DNA from: Aphodosoma sp045631465
GTDB taxonomy: Bacteria > Bacteroidota > Bacteroidia > Bacteroidales > Paludibacteraceae
Assembly: GCA_045631465.1 (NCBI GenBank)
Contig: JAZQUV010000022.1
Span: 62,001 to 126,000 of the forward strand
Direction of reading: 5' to 3'
DNA length: 64,000 nt
Made by a program: the position numbers and the translations under genes. The notes below the pieces were generated by a model. It was given only the letters and a program-made list of their open reading frames with translations, made no database searches and was not told where the DNA came from. Of this stretch, positions 42,767-49,970 are shown one piece after another (position 1 is the stretch's first letter; the number at the start of each line of letters is the position of its first letter).

Positions 42767-44695
42767 CTACCTAAACCACTTCTTCAACGGCACATCAAAT
42801 CCCGTCTGACGCATATAATTATACGTCGCCACATTCAACCCCTCCGTAAACCTACTCCAATCTGGCTCATTATCAACCTCAAACGGTATCTCATTATTCG
42901 CAAACGGATTTAAAGCCGGCGAAGCCATGGCTTTTTCCGTGAATTCCGTGAATTCCGTGAGAGACAAATCTTCCGTGTGTAGCAAAATATGTCTCGCCCC
43001 AACCGACTCCGGATTCCTTCCCGACGGACTATGGCATGTCATGGCATATCTATGCCAAAACGCACTATGTATCAACCCTTCAGCAAACAAATCACGCACT
43101 CTACCCAACGAGTCATACAACTCTTTCTCGGTCTGTGTCGGAAATCCATACATCAAATAGGTATGCACCATTATTCCATTCTCCGACAAATTGCGCATAC
43201 ACTCCGTTGCACTCTCTATCGTAACTCCCTTATTTATCAATTTCAACACTCTCGGCGATGCCACCTCCAATCCTCCCGACACTGCTATACACCCCGATTT
43301 GGCCAACAAATAACACAATTCTGCAGTGTAAGTCTTATCAAAACGCACATTGGTCCAATACGTTACAACCAATTTTCGCTCTAATATCTCCTCTGCCAAT
43401 TTCCTCAACAACGCAGGCGGTGCTGCCTCATCCACAAAATGGAATCCTGTATTACCGGTCTCTGCAATCATCGCCTCCATTCTGTCTACGATTATCTTCA
43501 CATCGCACGCCTCAAACCGCCCGATATAGTCCAAACACGTATCACAAAACGCACATTTTGCCCAATAACACCCATGCGCCAACATCATCTTATTCCATCT
43601 ACCATCACTCCACAATCTATGCATCGGATTCGTTGTATCCACAAAATCAATATATTTCCCCAAATCCAATCCTCTCGTCGTAGGCGCAGGCAAATCTCCA
43701 AATTTCTCATTCTCTTGCACATCCATCTGCGCAAACTCCACCTTACCTTCCTTCAAATATGCCGTTCTCAACAACTCTCCTCCCTCTATCAATCTCTTAA
43801 GAGGCAACTCCCCATCGTCAAACGTAATATAATCCACATACCTAAATATTCCCGTATCTGTCATTTGACGCAATTCTGTATTCACATATCCACCTCCCAT
43901 CACAATCTTAACGCCCTCATACTTAGCCTTTATATATTTAGCACACTTCAACCCTGCCAACAAATTACCCGGAAATGGCACCGACACCCCCACCCAATCT
44001 GGTTTCACCTCTTGCAACTTCTTCTCCAACAACTCCAACATCAACTCCTCTATCATATTACCATTTCCCAAAGCCAAGCGTAGCGAGGCTTTTTCTGTGA
44101 GTTCCGTGCTTTCCGTGAGAGATATATTCTCTGTGAGAGACATTTTTTCCAACTCCCTCTCAAGTGGCTCAAACTTAGTCAAATATGTACACAATCGCTC
44201 TGCATAACGTATCAACTGAAAATGTTCATCCAACAATTGCACCACATCCACCACATTTTTCAAAAACAAACTACACAAATATTTTGCTCTATCCACCTTA
44301 CCCGACGTTCCAAATGCCCATTCCAACTCTTCTTCTTCTGGCAAACGGTGCATATCTTCCCAAAATCTTAAATCCGAAAATCTATTAGCCAACTGCAAAT
44401 CTCGCCCCGACAAAAATTTCATCACTGCCTCCACATTGCGTTCATAAAAATGTCTATTCGACACTATTATCCGCAACGTCTTATTCAGTTTCAACTCTCT
44501 ACTCTCTACCTTATCTTCTACCGCATCAAACACTCGCCCTAATTCTGCTCGAGTAAACAATCTATTTATCAACTCAATACCCAAATCCATCTGCTCCGCT
44601 TCAATACCCCTACTACGCAAATATCCCGTCAAATGCGTAATCGACGGATACGGAGTGTTCAACTGTGTCAATGGTGGCAATACAAATAAAATCAT
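42767..44695 (-). CDS. B12-binding-domain radical SAM protein with two repeat-coded inserts
   Basis: 642 residues. The N-terminal half resembles a cobalamin-binding Rossmann domain (LTGYLRSRGIEAEQMDLGIEL; DWVGVSVPFPGNLLAGLKCAKY; VKIVMGGGYVNTE). The radical SAM domain (about 370-560) has the cluster motif CYWAKCAFCDTC, a CX4CX2C variant seen in this group. Family members do methyl transfers or other radical chemistry on unknown substrates. Two segments, MSLTENISLTESTELTEKAS (about 185-205) and EDLSLTEFTEFTEKAMA (about 575-590), are near-copies of each other, coded by 9-bp repeats, and look inserted. No neighbour indicates the substrate. Own promoter at 44719-44749. Confidence 0.85.
   Translation of the reverse strand: MILFVLPPLTQLNTPYPSITHLTGYLRSRGIEAEQMDLGIELINRLFTRAELGRVFDAVEDKVESRELKLNKTLRIIVSNRHFYERNVEAVMKFLSGRDLQLANRFSDLRFWEDMHRLPEEEELEWAFGTSGKVDRAKYLCSLFLKNVVDVVQLLDEHFQLIRYAERLCTYLTKFEPLERELEKMSLTENISLTESTELTEKASLRLALGNGNMIEELMLELLEKKLQEVKPDWVGVSVPFPGNLLAGLKCAKYIKAKYEGVKIVMGGGYVNTELRQMTDTGIFRYVDYITFDDGELPLKRLIEGGELLRTAYLKEGKVEFAQMDVQENEKFGDLPAPTTRGLDLGKYIDFVDTTNPMHRLWSDGRWNKMMLAHGCYWAKCAFCDTCLDYIGRFEACDVKIIVDRMEAMIAETGNTGFHFVDEAAPPALLRKLAEEILERKLVVTYWTNVRFDKTYTAELCYLLAKSGCIAVSGGLEVASPRVLKLINKGVTIESATECMRNLSENGIMVHTYLMYGFPTQTEKELYDSLGRVRDLFAEGLIHSAFWHRYAMTCHSPSGRNPESVGARHILLHTEDLSLTEFTEFTEKAMASPALNPFANNEIPFEVDNEPDWSRFTEGLNVATYNYMRQTGFDVPLKKWFR
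42933..42977. repeat. 9-bp repeat insert in radical SAM gene, C-terminal copy
   Basis: TTTTCCGTG, AATTCCGTG, AATTCCGTG, AGAGACAAA, TCTTCCGTG. It is preceded by AAAGCC-type palindromic sequence (42912-42932) and encodes TEDLSLTEFTEFTEK. Homologous to 44091-44144. Confidence 0.85.
44091..44144. repeat. 9-bp repeat insert in radical SAM gene, N-terminal copy
   Basis: TTTTCTGTG, AGTTCCGTG, CTTTCCGTG, AGAGATATA, TTCTCTGTG, AGAGACATT. It is preceded by AAAGCC-AAGCGTAGCGA-GGCTTT (44070-44094) and encodes SLTENISLTESTELTEK in the same reading frame as the copy at 42933. Confidence 0.85.
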
Positions 44696-44718
44696 AACAT
44701 CTTAATTTATTAAAGGTG

Positions 44719-44749
44719 CAAAGTTACATTTATTTTTGCAAATTCGCAA
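44719..44749 (-). promoter_or_regulatory. Promoter of the radical SAM gene
   Basis: TTG (44747-44749), 20-base spacer, TAACTTTG (44719-44726) on the minus strand; the start codon at 44695 follows after a leader of about 18 bases. Confidence 0.75.
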
Positions 44750-44798
44750 CACAATAACACTTTTTCACCTCAAAAAAAAATCATCACACCAACCAAAC

Positions 44799-44826
44799 TT
44801 TCACATTTCAATTTTCACATTTCAAC
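44799..44826. repeat. Heptamer repeat upstream of miaA, 4 units
   Basis: TTTCACA, TTTCAAT, TTTCACA, TTTCAAC. They occupy the place of the -33 region of the miaA promoter. Confidence 0.85.
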
Positions 44827-44835
44827 TTTTTTTTA

Positions 44836-44843
44836 TACCTTTG
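44836..44843 (+). promoter_or_regulatory. -7 element of the miaA promoter
   Basis: TACCTTTG matches TAnnTTTG, 20 bases before the ATG. No exact TTG lies 19-20 bases upstream; the heptamer array supplies TTTC (44813-44816) at that distance. Confidence 0.6.
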
Positions 44844-44862
44844 CACAACAAAACAAAAAAAT

Positions 44863-45810
44863 ATGAATAATTCCTCACTCCTCATTCCTCATTCCTCATT
44901 AATAACTATTCTTGGTCCAACTGCAAGTGGCAAAACTACCCTCGCCACTCACCTTGCTGCAAAGATAAATGGCGAAATCATTAGTGCCGACTCTCGCCAA
45001 ATCTATCGTGGTATGGACCTCGGCACAGGCAAAGACCTCTGCGAATACACTATTGATGGCAAAGAAATCCCATACCACCTCATCGACATCCACCCAGCTG
45101 GCTACAAATACAATCTCTACGAATATCAACGCGACTTTCTCAAAGCCTACGACTCAATCCTCCAACGTGGCACTCAACCTATCCTCTGCGGTGGCACTGG
45201 GCTCTACATCGAAGCCGTACTCGGAGGCTACCGCCTACTCGAAGTCCCTGTCAACGAACCGCTTCGCCAATCGCTCGAAGGCAAATCCCTCGAGGAATTA
45301 AGCCGTATTCTCGACACTTATCCCAACTACCACCGCCACAATCAAACTGATGTCGACACTGTGAAACGAGCTATTCGTGCCATCGAAATCGTCGACTACT
45401 ATGCTCATAACGAATCTGTCGAAACCTACTATCCTACTCTCAACCCTATCATCATCGGCGTTGACATCGACCGCGAACTCCGTCGCGAAAAAATCACTCG
45501 TCGCCTCAAAGCTCGCCTCGACGAAGGTATGCTCAACGAAGTGCAAGGCCTACTCGATAGTGGCATCCACCCCGACGACCTTATATATTACGGATTGGAA
45601 TATAAATTCCTCACTCAACACCTAATCGGCGAACTCACATTCGACGAAATGTTCAAAGGCCTCGAGACTGCAATCCACCAATTTGCCAAACGCCAAATGA
45701 CTTGGTTTCGTGGTATGGAACGCCGTGGTTACACAATAAATTGGATAAATGCCGACCAAACTATCGAACAAAAAGTAGCTCAAGTCCTCGAAATCATCAA
45801 CAAAAAGTAG
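44863..45810 (+). CDS. miaA: tRNA dimethylallyltransferase
   Basis: 315 residues. MiaA adds a dimethylallyl group to A37 of tRNAs that read codons starting with U. Motifs: P-loop LGPTASGKTTLA, ISADSRQIYRGMDLGTGK with the catalytic Asp, YHLIDIHPAGYKYNLYEY, and LCGGTGLYIEAVLGG. The first 15 residues (NNSSLLIPHSSLITI) are encoded by five heptamer repeats (44870-44904) ahead of the conserved core, so the mature start of the family fold is about residue 16. No internal ATG would give a better start. Upstream promoter element at 44836. Confidence 0.95.
   Translation: MNNSSLLIPHSSLITILGPTASGKTTLATHLAAKINGEIISADSRQIYRGMDLGTGKDLCEYTIDGKEIPYHLIDIHPAGYKYNLYEYQRDFLKAYDSILQRGTQPILCGGTGLYIEAVLGGYRLLEVPVNEPLRQSLEGKSLEELSRILDTYPNYHRHNQTDVDTVKRAIRAIEIVDYYAHNESVETYYPTLNPIIIGVDIDRELRREKITRRLKARLDEGMLNEVQGLLDSGIHPDDLIYYGLEYKFLTQHLIGELTFDEMFKGLETAIHQFAKRQMTWFRGMERRGYTINWINADQTIEQKVAQVLEIINKK
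44870..44904. repeat. Heptamer repeat coding the MiaA N-terminus, 5 units
   Basis: ATTCCTC, ACTCCTC, ATTCCTC, ATTCCTC, ATTAATA. Confidence 0.9.
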
Positions 45811-45901
45811 GAATATGGCATACTATATCCATTATACACCACTCACAAAACACTAACAATCAACACATAACAAATAAAATACAAAAAAGTAACAAAAACA
45901 T

Positions 45902-45932
45902 TTGGTCAATTCACAAAAAAGTTGTAACTTTG
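45902..45932 (+). promoter_or_regulatory. Promoter of the tRNA-Pro genes
   Basis: TTG (45902-45904), 20-base spacer, TAACTTTG (45925-45932). About 100 bases separate it from the first tRNA; a heptamer array lies in between. Confidence 0.7.
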
Positions 45933-46000
45933 CACTGCTTTTGAGAAAAGAGCATTGCACAAAATAAAAAGCAATTAATTTAATGCCGAAAGGCAAATAA

Positions 46001-46035
46001 TTATGAATTGTGAATTATGAATTGTGCATTAATAA
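46001..46035. repeat. Heptamer repeat upstream of tRNA-Pro, 5 units
   Basis: TTATGAA, TTGTGAA, TTATGAA, TTGTGCA, TTAATAA, ending 1 base before the tRNA. Confidence 0.85.
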
Positions 46036-46036
46036 A

Positions 46037-46111
46037 CGGGATGTAGCGCAGTCCGGTTAGCGCACCTGCTTTGGGAGCAGGGGGTCCCAGGTTCGAATCC
46101 TGGTATCCCGA
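46037..46111 (+). tRNA. tRNA-Pro (TGG), copy 1
   Basis: 75-base cloverleaf: acceptor CGGGATG/TATCCCG, D arm with AGCGCAGTCCGGTTAGCGC, anticodon loop TTTGGGA giving TGG, T arm GGTTCGAATCC. CCA is not encoded. The second copy is identical. Confidence 0.95.
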
Positions 46112-46193
46112 CAAAATTTAGAGTATAGATTACAGATATCAGAGTACAACTCTCAATCTCTAACCCACAACCTCTAACCTTTAAACTAAATTA

Positions 46194-46268
46194 CGGGATG
46201 TAGCGCAGTCCGGTTAGCGCACCTGCTTTGGGAGCAGGGGGTCCCAGGTTCGAATCCTGGTATCCCGA
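46194..46268 (+). tRNA. tRNA-Pro (TGG), copy 2
   Basis: Identical to 46037-46111 and 157 bases downstream, so the two are probably one transcript that ends at the hairpin at 46276-46305. Confidence 0.95.
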
Positions 46269-46275
46269 CACAAGT

Positions 46276-46305
46276 AGAGACGCAATATTTTGCGTCTCTT
46301 TTTTT
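46276..46305 (+). terminator. Terminator of the tRNA-Pro transcript
   Basis: GAGACGCAA (46277-46285) and TTGCGTCTC (46290-46298) form a 9-bp stem followed by T8. Confidence 0.92.
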
Positions 46306-46340
46306 ATAATCACTACTGAATTACTCATATAAACTCTCTT

Positions 46341-46399
46341 TTTTTTGCAATAAGCAAGAGCAATCAAGTTCACTTGGATTGCCGAGCGTAGCAAAAATT
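46341..46399 (+). repeat. Dispersed 59-bp palindromic element, copy 2
   Basis: TTTTTGCAATAAGCAAGAGC, then a centre CAAGTTCACTTG with hairpin symmetry, then TTGCCGAGCGTAGCAAAAAT. It directly abuts the heptamer array before the DUF3127 gene. See copies at 12896-12954 and 62423-62481. Confidence 0.78.
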
Positions 46400-46444
46400 C
46401 TTAATTCTTAATTCTCAATTCTTAATTCTCAATTCTCAATTCAA
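46396..46444. repeat. Heptamer repeat before the DUF3127 gene, 7 units
   Basis: AATTCTT, AATTCTT, AATTCTC, AATTCTT, AATTCTC, AATTCTC, AATTCAA, ending 2 bases before the start codon at 46447. Confidence 0.9.
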
Positions 46445-46446
46445 TT

Positions 46447-46857
46447 ATGGAAGCTCAAGGAAAAGTAATTGCTATACTAGAAGCTCGTAGCGGTGTTAGC
46501 AAAGCTGGTCGCGAATGGATGTCACAAGAATACGTCATCGAAACTCCAGGTCAATACCCAAAACGCATATGTTTCAACCTTTTTGGCGCTGATCGCATCA
46601 ACGAGGCCCACATCCAAATGGGCGAAGATATCATCATCGAATTCGATATTGATGCTCGCGAATGGCAAGGCAAATGGTTCACATCAATCAATGCGTTCCG
46701 CGTAACTCGCCCTACTGCAGTAGCTCCAATGGCTGGCGAACCAACAATGCAAGATGCCCCTTTTGCAGCAGACCCGTTTAACCAACCTGCACCAATGCAA
46801 AATGCCCCATTTAGCGACTCATTGCCTATCGACTCAGGCGATGACCTCCCATTCTAA
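46447..46857 (+). CDS. DUF3127 OB-fold protein with SSB-like acidic tail
   Basis: 136 residues. The first 85 residues fit the DUF3127 family (EAQGKVIAILEARSGVSKAG, WMSQEYVIETPGQYPKRICF, FGADRINEAHIQMGEDIIIEF), which is related to the OB fold of single-stranded DNA-binding proteins. A Pro/Ala/Met-rich linker (about 88-125: PMAGEPTMQDAPF, FNQPAPMQNAPF) leads to the tail DSGDDLPF, which resembles the acidic DDDIPF tip by which SSB recruits partner proteins. It may therefore bind single-stranded nucleic acid and partners; this is inference. It stands alone between the tRNA-Pro genes and tmRNA. Its whole upstream region consists of repeat arrays. Confidence 0.85.
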   Translation: MEAQGKVIAILEARSGVSKAGREWMSQEYVIETPGQYPKRICFNLFGADRINEAHIQMGEDIIIEFDIDAREWQGKWFTSINAFRVTRPTAVAPMAGEPTMQDAPFAADPFNQPAPMQNAPFSDSLPIDSGDDLPF

Positions 46858-46880
46858 AAAAATTCAATCAAAATAAAACA

Positions 46881-46919
46881 AAAAAAGAGTATGACTCAAT
46901 CGAGTCATACTCTTTTTTT
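46881..46919. terminator. Bidirectional terminator between DUF3127 gene and tmRNA
   Basis: AAAGAGTATGACTC and GAGTCATACTCTTT form a 14-bp stem with a 4-base loop, flanked by A-tract and T-tract. It can end both convergent transcripts. Confidence 0.92.
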
Positions 46920-46924
46920 CGTTG

Positions 46925-47318
46925 TGGAGCTGACGGGAGTCGAACCCGTGTCCGAACGAGGAAGCAATACGCTTTCTACATGCTTATCTTCGCCTTGATT
47001 TTCGTGTGCCAGCAAGACCGAAGCCACCAACTGACACCTTATCTGCTAAAATCTCATCAGCAATGCACAGCCACTACTGACCAGCCCCGAATTTATAGCA
47101 CCTCTAAACCAGACCGCCTCGGCGCGATGGCATCTGAGAGATGTCTTGTTTCAGCACCTGGTGCCGAAATTAAGCTAATCTACTATACTTCGATTAAGCA
47201 GCAAGAGCGTAAGTATTTTCGCCAATTATAGTTTATCTGCTATGATTAAAGTGCTTAACAGACAATGCACTGCATGCTTACATACCTCTTCTACCCGCCG
47301 TCAAAACCAAACAGCCCC
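46925..47318 (-). ncRNA. ssrA: Transfer-messenger RNA
   Basis: About 394 bases on the minus strand. The tRNA-like ends are GGGGCTG (47312-47318) and CAGCTCC (46926-46932), with the T arm GGGTTCGACTCCC at the 3' end. The tag frame reads GGC GAA AAT ACT TAC GCT CTT GCT GCT TAA, so the tag peptide is GENTYALAA, close to the Bacteroides tag. The long spacer contains pseudoknot-like helices. tmRNA rescues stalled ribosomes and marks the product for ClpXP, whose genes lie at 27120-29136. CCA is not encoded. Confidence 0.95.
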
Positions 47319-47372
47319 AATATCAATAAGTAGGAATGAGCAAGGAATGAGGAATTACCCATTAGGGTTATA

Positions 47373-47400
47373 AATTCCTAATTCCTAATTCCTAATTCCT
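47373..47400. repeat. Heptamer repeat after rny, 4 units
   Basis: AATTCCT four times, ending 3 bases before the rny stop codon. It lies between rny and the tmRNA promoter region. Confidence 0.85.
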
Positions 47401-47403
47401 AAT

Positions 47404-48966
47404 TTATTTTGCGTAACTTACAGAACGAGTTTCGCGAATTACAGTAATCTTAACTTGACCTGGATATGTCATTTCGTCTTGAATACGTTTTGCAATATCA
47501 TAAGAAAGTGTCTCTACCGTCTTATCATCCACTTTGTCTGCACCTACAATCACACGAAGTTCACGACCCGCTTGAATTGCATAAGTTTTAACAACACCTG
47601 GATAAGACAATGCAAGATTTTCAAGATCATTAAGACGTTTAATATAAGCCTCAACTATTTCACGACGTGCACCTGGACGAGCACCTGAAATAGCATCGCA
47701 GACTTGTACGATTGGAGCAAGAAGTGAAGTCATCTCAACCTCATCGTGGTGAGCACCAATTGCATTACAAACATCTGGTTTCTCTTTATATTTCTCAGCA
47801 AGATTCATACCGAGAATTGCGTGTGGAAGTTCTGGTTGATCATCTGGCACTTTACCAATATCGTGAAGAAGACCAGCACGTTTCGCCTTTTGTGGATTCA
47901 AACCAAGTTCAGCCGCCATAATAGCACAAAGATTGGCTGTTTCACGAGCATGTTGGAGAAGGTTTTGTCCGTAAGACGAACGATATTTCATTTTACCTAC
48001 AAGGCGAATGAGTTCTGGATGAAGACCATGAATACCGAGGTCAATAGTTGTACGTTTACCAATTTCTACAATCTCTTCTTCTACTTGTTTACGCGTTTTA
48101 GCCACTACCTCTTCAATACGAGCTGGGTGGATACGTCCGTCAACAACAAGTTGGTGAAGTGCAAGACGTGCAATTTCACGACGAACTGGGTCAAAGCCCG
48201 AAAGCACAATAGCCTCTGGTGTATCGTCTACAATAATCTCAACTCCAGTAGCTGCTTCAAGAGCACGAATATTACGTCCTTCACGGCCAATAATACGACC
48301 CTTAACCTCGTCGCTTTCTATATTAAACACAGTAACCGAATTCTCAATAGCAGTTTCTGTAGCAACACGTTGAATTGTTTGAACGATAATACGCTTAGCT
48401 TCTTTATTAGCTGTAAGCTTAGCATCCTCCATCATTTCATTAACATAAGCCATAGCTTCTGTCTTAGCCTCGTCTTTAATAGAGTCAATGAGTTGAGTCT
48501 TAGCTTCTTCGACCGAAAGACCTGCAATAGCCGAAAGTTTTTCAGTCGCCTCTACTTGAAGTTTGTCAAGTTCTACCTGTTTTGCATCAACAAGAGTAAG
48601 CTGTTTTTCTAGATTTTCACGGATAGCATCAACTTCTGTATTTTTGCGATCCAACTCTTTTTGTTTTTGATTTACCTGTTGTTCTTTTTGTTGAGCGCGA
48701 TTTTCGATCTGTTGAGCGCGATTCTCCGATTGTTGTATTTTAGAGTTACGTTCAGCTACTTCTTTCTCGAATTCGGCTTTCATGTTTAGAAATTTCTCTT
48801 TTGCCTCAAGGAGTTTATTACGTTTAAGAGTCTCTCCTTGATCTTCTGCATCTTTAAGTTTGCGAGCCACCTTACCTTTCATAGATGCGTTTACGCCAAA
48901 ATACCCAGCTACGCCACCTACAACAAGTCCAGCAACTGCAAGAATAATCGAAAGTGTCATGGTCAA
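47404..48966 (-). CDS. rny: Ribonuclease Y
   Basis: 520 residues. An N-terminal membrane helix (4-24) anchors the enzyme; a long coiled coil follows (about 30-165, Gln/Glu/Lys-rich: RAQQIENRAQQKEQQVNQKQ). Then come a KH domain (about 210-275, VKGRIIGREGRNIRALEAATG) and an HD domain (about 335-430) with HARETANLCAIMAAELG, LLHDIGKVPD and IGAHHDEVEM. RNase Y is an endonuclease that begins mRNA decay at the membrane. Start 48966 (MTMTL) or 48960 (MTL) are both possible. In Bacteroidetes rny is often next to zapA, as here. Confidence 0.96.
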   Translation of the reverse strand: MTMTLSIILAVAGLVVGGVAGYFGVNASMKGKVARKLKDAEDQGETLKRNKLLEAKEKFLNMKAEFEKEVAERNSKIQQSENRAQQIENRAQQKEQQVNQKQKELDRKNTEVDAIRENLEKQLTLVDAKQVELDKLQVEATEKLSAIAGLSVEEAKTQLIDSIKDEAKTEAMAYVNEMMEDAKLTANKEAKRIIVQTIQRVATETAIENSVTVFNIESDEVKGRIIGREGRNIRALEAATGVEIIVDDTPEAIVLSGFDPVRREIARLALHQLVVDGRIHPARIEEVVAKTRKQVEEEIVEIGKRTTIDLGIHGLHPELIRLVGKMKYRSSYGQNLLQHARETANLCAIMAAELGLNPQKAKRAGLLHDIGKVPDDQPELPHAILGMNLAEKYKEKPDVCNAIGAHHDEVEMTSLLAPIVQVCDAISGARPGARREIVEAYIKRLNDLENLALSYPGVVKTYAIQAGRELRVIVGADKVDDKTVETLSYDIAKRIQDEMTYPGQVKITVIRETRSVSYAK

Positions 48967-49000
48967 TGATTTGTTATTAATGATTAATTATTAGTTAAAT

Positions 49001-49045
49001 AAAAAAACGCATTTCTTACATAAAAACAAACGTAAAAAATGCGTG
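49001..49045 (-). terminator. Probable terminator after zapA
   Basis: ACGCATTT and AAATGCGT (outer arms at 49007-49014 and about 49036-49043) enclose a loop of about 21 bases, with seven T residues following on the minus strand, 44 bases beyond the zapA stop and before rny. Confidence 0.7.
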
Positions 49046-49088
49046 ATACTATATATATAATGGTGCACAACGCACCTTGATATATTCT

Positions 49089-49376
49089 TCAGTCAATATT
49101 GTCAAGTTCTTGTTCTATCAACGACGAAAGTTCTTCCATTATTGACATCGGGGCAGTATGCTGTTGCATTTCAAGCGTCACGGCCTCAACAGCCATCTCA
49201 TATGCCACCATTGACAAAATATCTGGATAAGGCAAACTAAACTTACTATTATAAACAGATATACGCTCATTCAAAATCTTTGCAGCATTGCGATATACTT
49301 CCTCTTTCTCTTCCGGAATCAACAATTTAGTCGTGAATCCATTGATTTTGATAGTAATGACGCGTTCTTTATCCAT
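49089..49376 (-). CDS. zapA: Cell division protein ZapA
   Basis: 95 residues. ZapA binds FtsZ and bundles its filaments at the division site. The N-terminal FtsZ-binding domain contains VITIKINGFTTKLLIPEEKEEVYRNAAKILNERI, split here by function: beta strands 5-22 and helix 25-42. The second half is the long dimerisation helix (DILSMVAYEMAVEAVTLEMQ). The gene follows the ZapB-like gene by 6 bases and is the second member of that two-gene operon. Confidence 0.92.
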   Translation of the reverse strand: MDKERVITIKINGFTTKLLIPEEKEEVYRNAAKILNERISVYNSKFSLPYPDILSMVAYEMAVEAVTLEMQQHTAPMSIMEELSSLIEQELDNID

Positions 49377-49382
49377 TTTGCG

Positions 49383-49682
49383 TTAATCTATTTCGTTCAG
49401 CAACCCTAAACATTTATCTATATCACGCACCAATTGAGCTATTCTAGCATCAGCCTCACGTTTACTCTTCTCATCCCATCCATAAGCTTTTGCCAACTTC
49501 AATCGGCTATAATTCGCATTCAACTCTACTATTTTCGCCTGTGCTTCGGTCAATTCTTGTTGCTTTAGTGCTAAATCTTCTTTAAGTTTACCATTTTCTT
49601 CCTTCAATTTTCGGTAATTATCAAGAAGCGTAAACACTTGACTTTCAAGCATATTAACACCATCTGTTTTTTTATCACTCAT
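49383..49682 (-). CDS. ZapB-like coiled-coil protein
   Basis: 99 residues, almost wholly heptad-patterned coiled coil (about 10-70: LESQVFTLLDNYRKLKEENG, LKEDLALKQQELTEAQAKIV) with a short second helix (EADARIAQLVRDIDKCLGLL). Position directly upstream of zapA and the length suggest a ZapB-type partner linking ZapA to the division ring. Sequence similarity of coiled coils is weak evidence by itself, so the assignment is from context. A consensus promoter lies 20 bases upstream. Confidence 0.75.
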   Translation of the reverse strand: MSDKKTDGVNMLESQVFTLLDNYRKLKEENGKLKEDLALKQQELTEAQAKIVELNANYSRLKLAKAYGWDEKSKREADARIAQLVRDIDKCLGLLNEID

Positions 49683-49701
49683 AGCAGAATCAAAACTTTC
49701 A

Positions 49702-49732
49702 CAAAATTACAACTTTTTATTGATATTACCAA
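49702..49732 (-). promoter_or_regulatory. Promoter of the zapB-like/zapA operon
   Basis: TTG (49730-49732), 20-base spacer, TAATTTTG (49702-49709) on the minus strand, about 20 bases before the start codon. Confidence 0.75.
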
Positions 49733-49796
49733 ATTTTTCAAGCCCTTTTTTCAAATAAAAATATTAAATCGTCACAACATCCTCCCCAGCAAACAA

Positions 49797-49825
49797 CAAC
49801 CCTCCTCATAAGATAACCCTACCTT
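49797..49825 (-). repeat. Short relative of the GGTAGGG intergenic repeat family (copy B)
   Basis: On the minus strand AAGGTAGGGTTATC-TTATGA-GGAGGGTTG, nearly the same as copy A (7702-7733); AGGTTGCTTG lies just before it. Between floA and the zapB-like gene; non-coding. Confidence 0.65.
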
Positions 49826-49874
49826 CAAGCAACCTATGCCGAAGAAGACTGACACTCCCCACACGCCAACACAC

Positions 49875-49922
49875 AAAAAAAGAAAGGCTATGCAAAATAC
49901 AACTTTCAACATAGCCTTTCTA
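49875..49922 (-). terminator. Terminator of the rnz-floA operon
   Basis: AGAAAGGCTATG (49881-49892) pairs with CATAGCCTTTCT (49910-49921); on the minus strand the stem is followed by seven T residues. It lies about 50 bases after the floA stop. Confidence 0.88.
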
Positions 49923-49970
49923 CATATATACATTAACCTCCTAAGGTCAAATATCAAGAACTAACACTTA

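Noticed and set aside
46191..46394. 67-codon minus-strand frame across tRNA-Pro
   Set aside because: Its C-terminal half is the antisense translation of the tRNA (GYQDSNLGPPAPKAGAL), a well-known annotation artefact.
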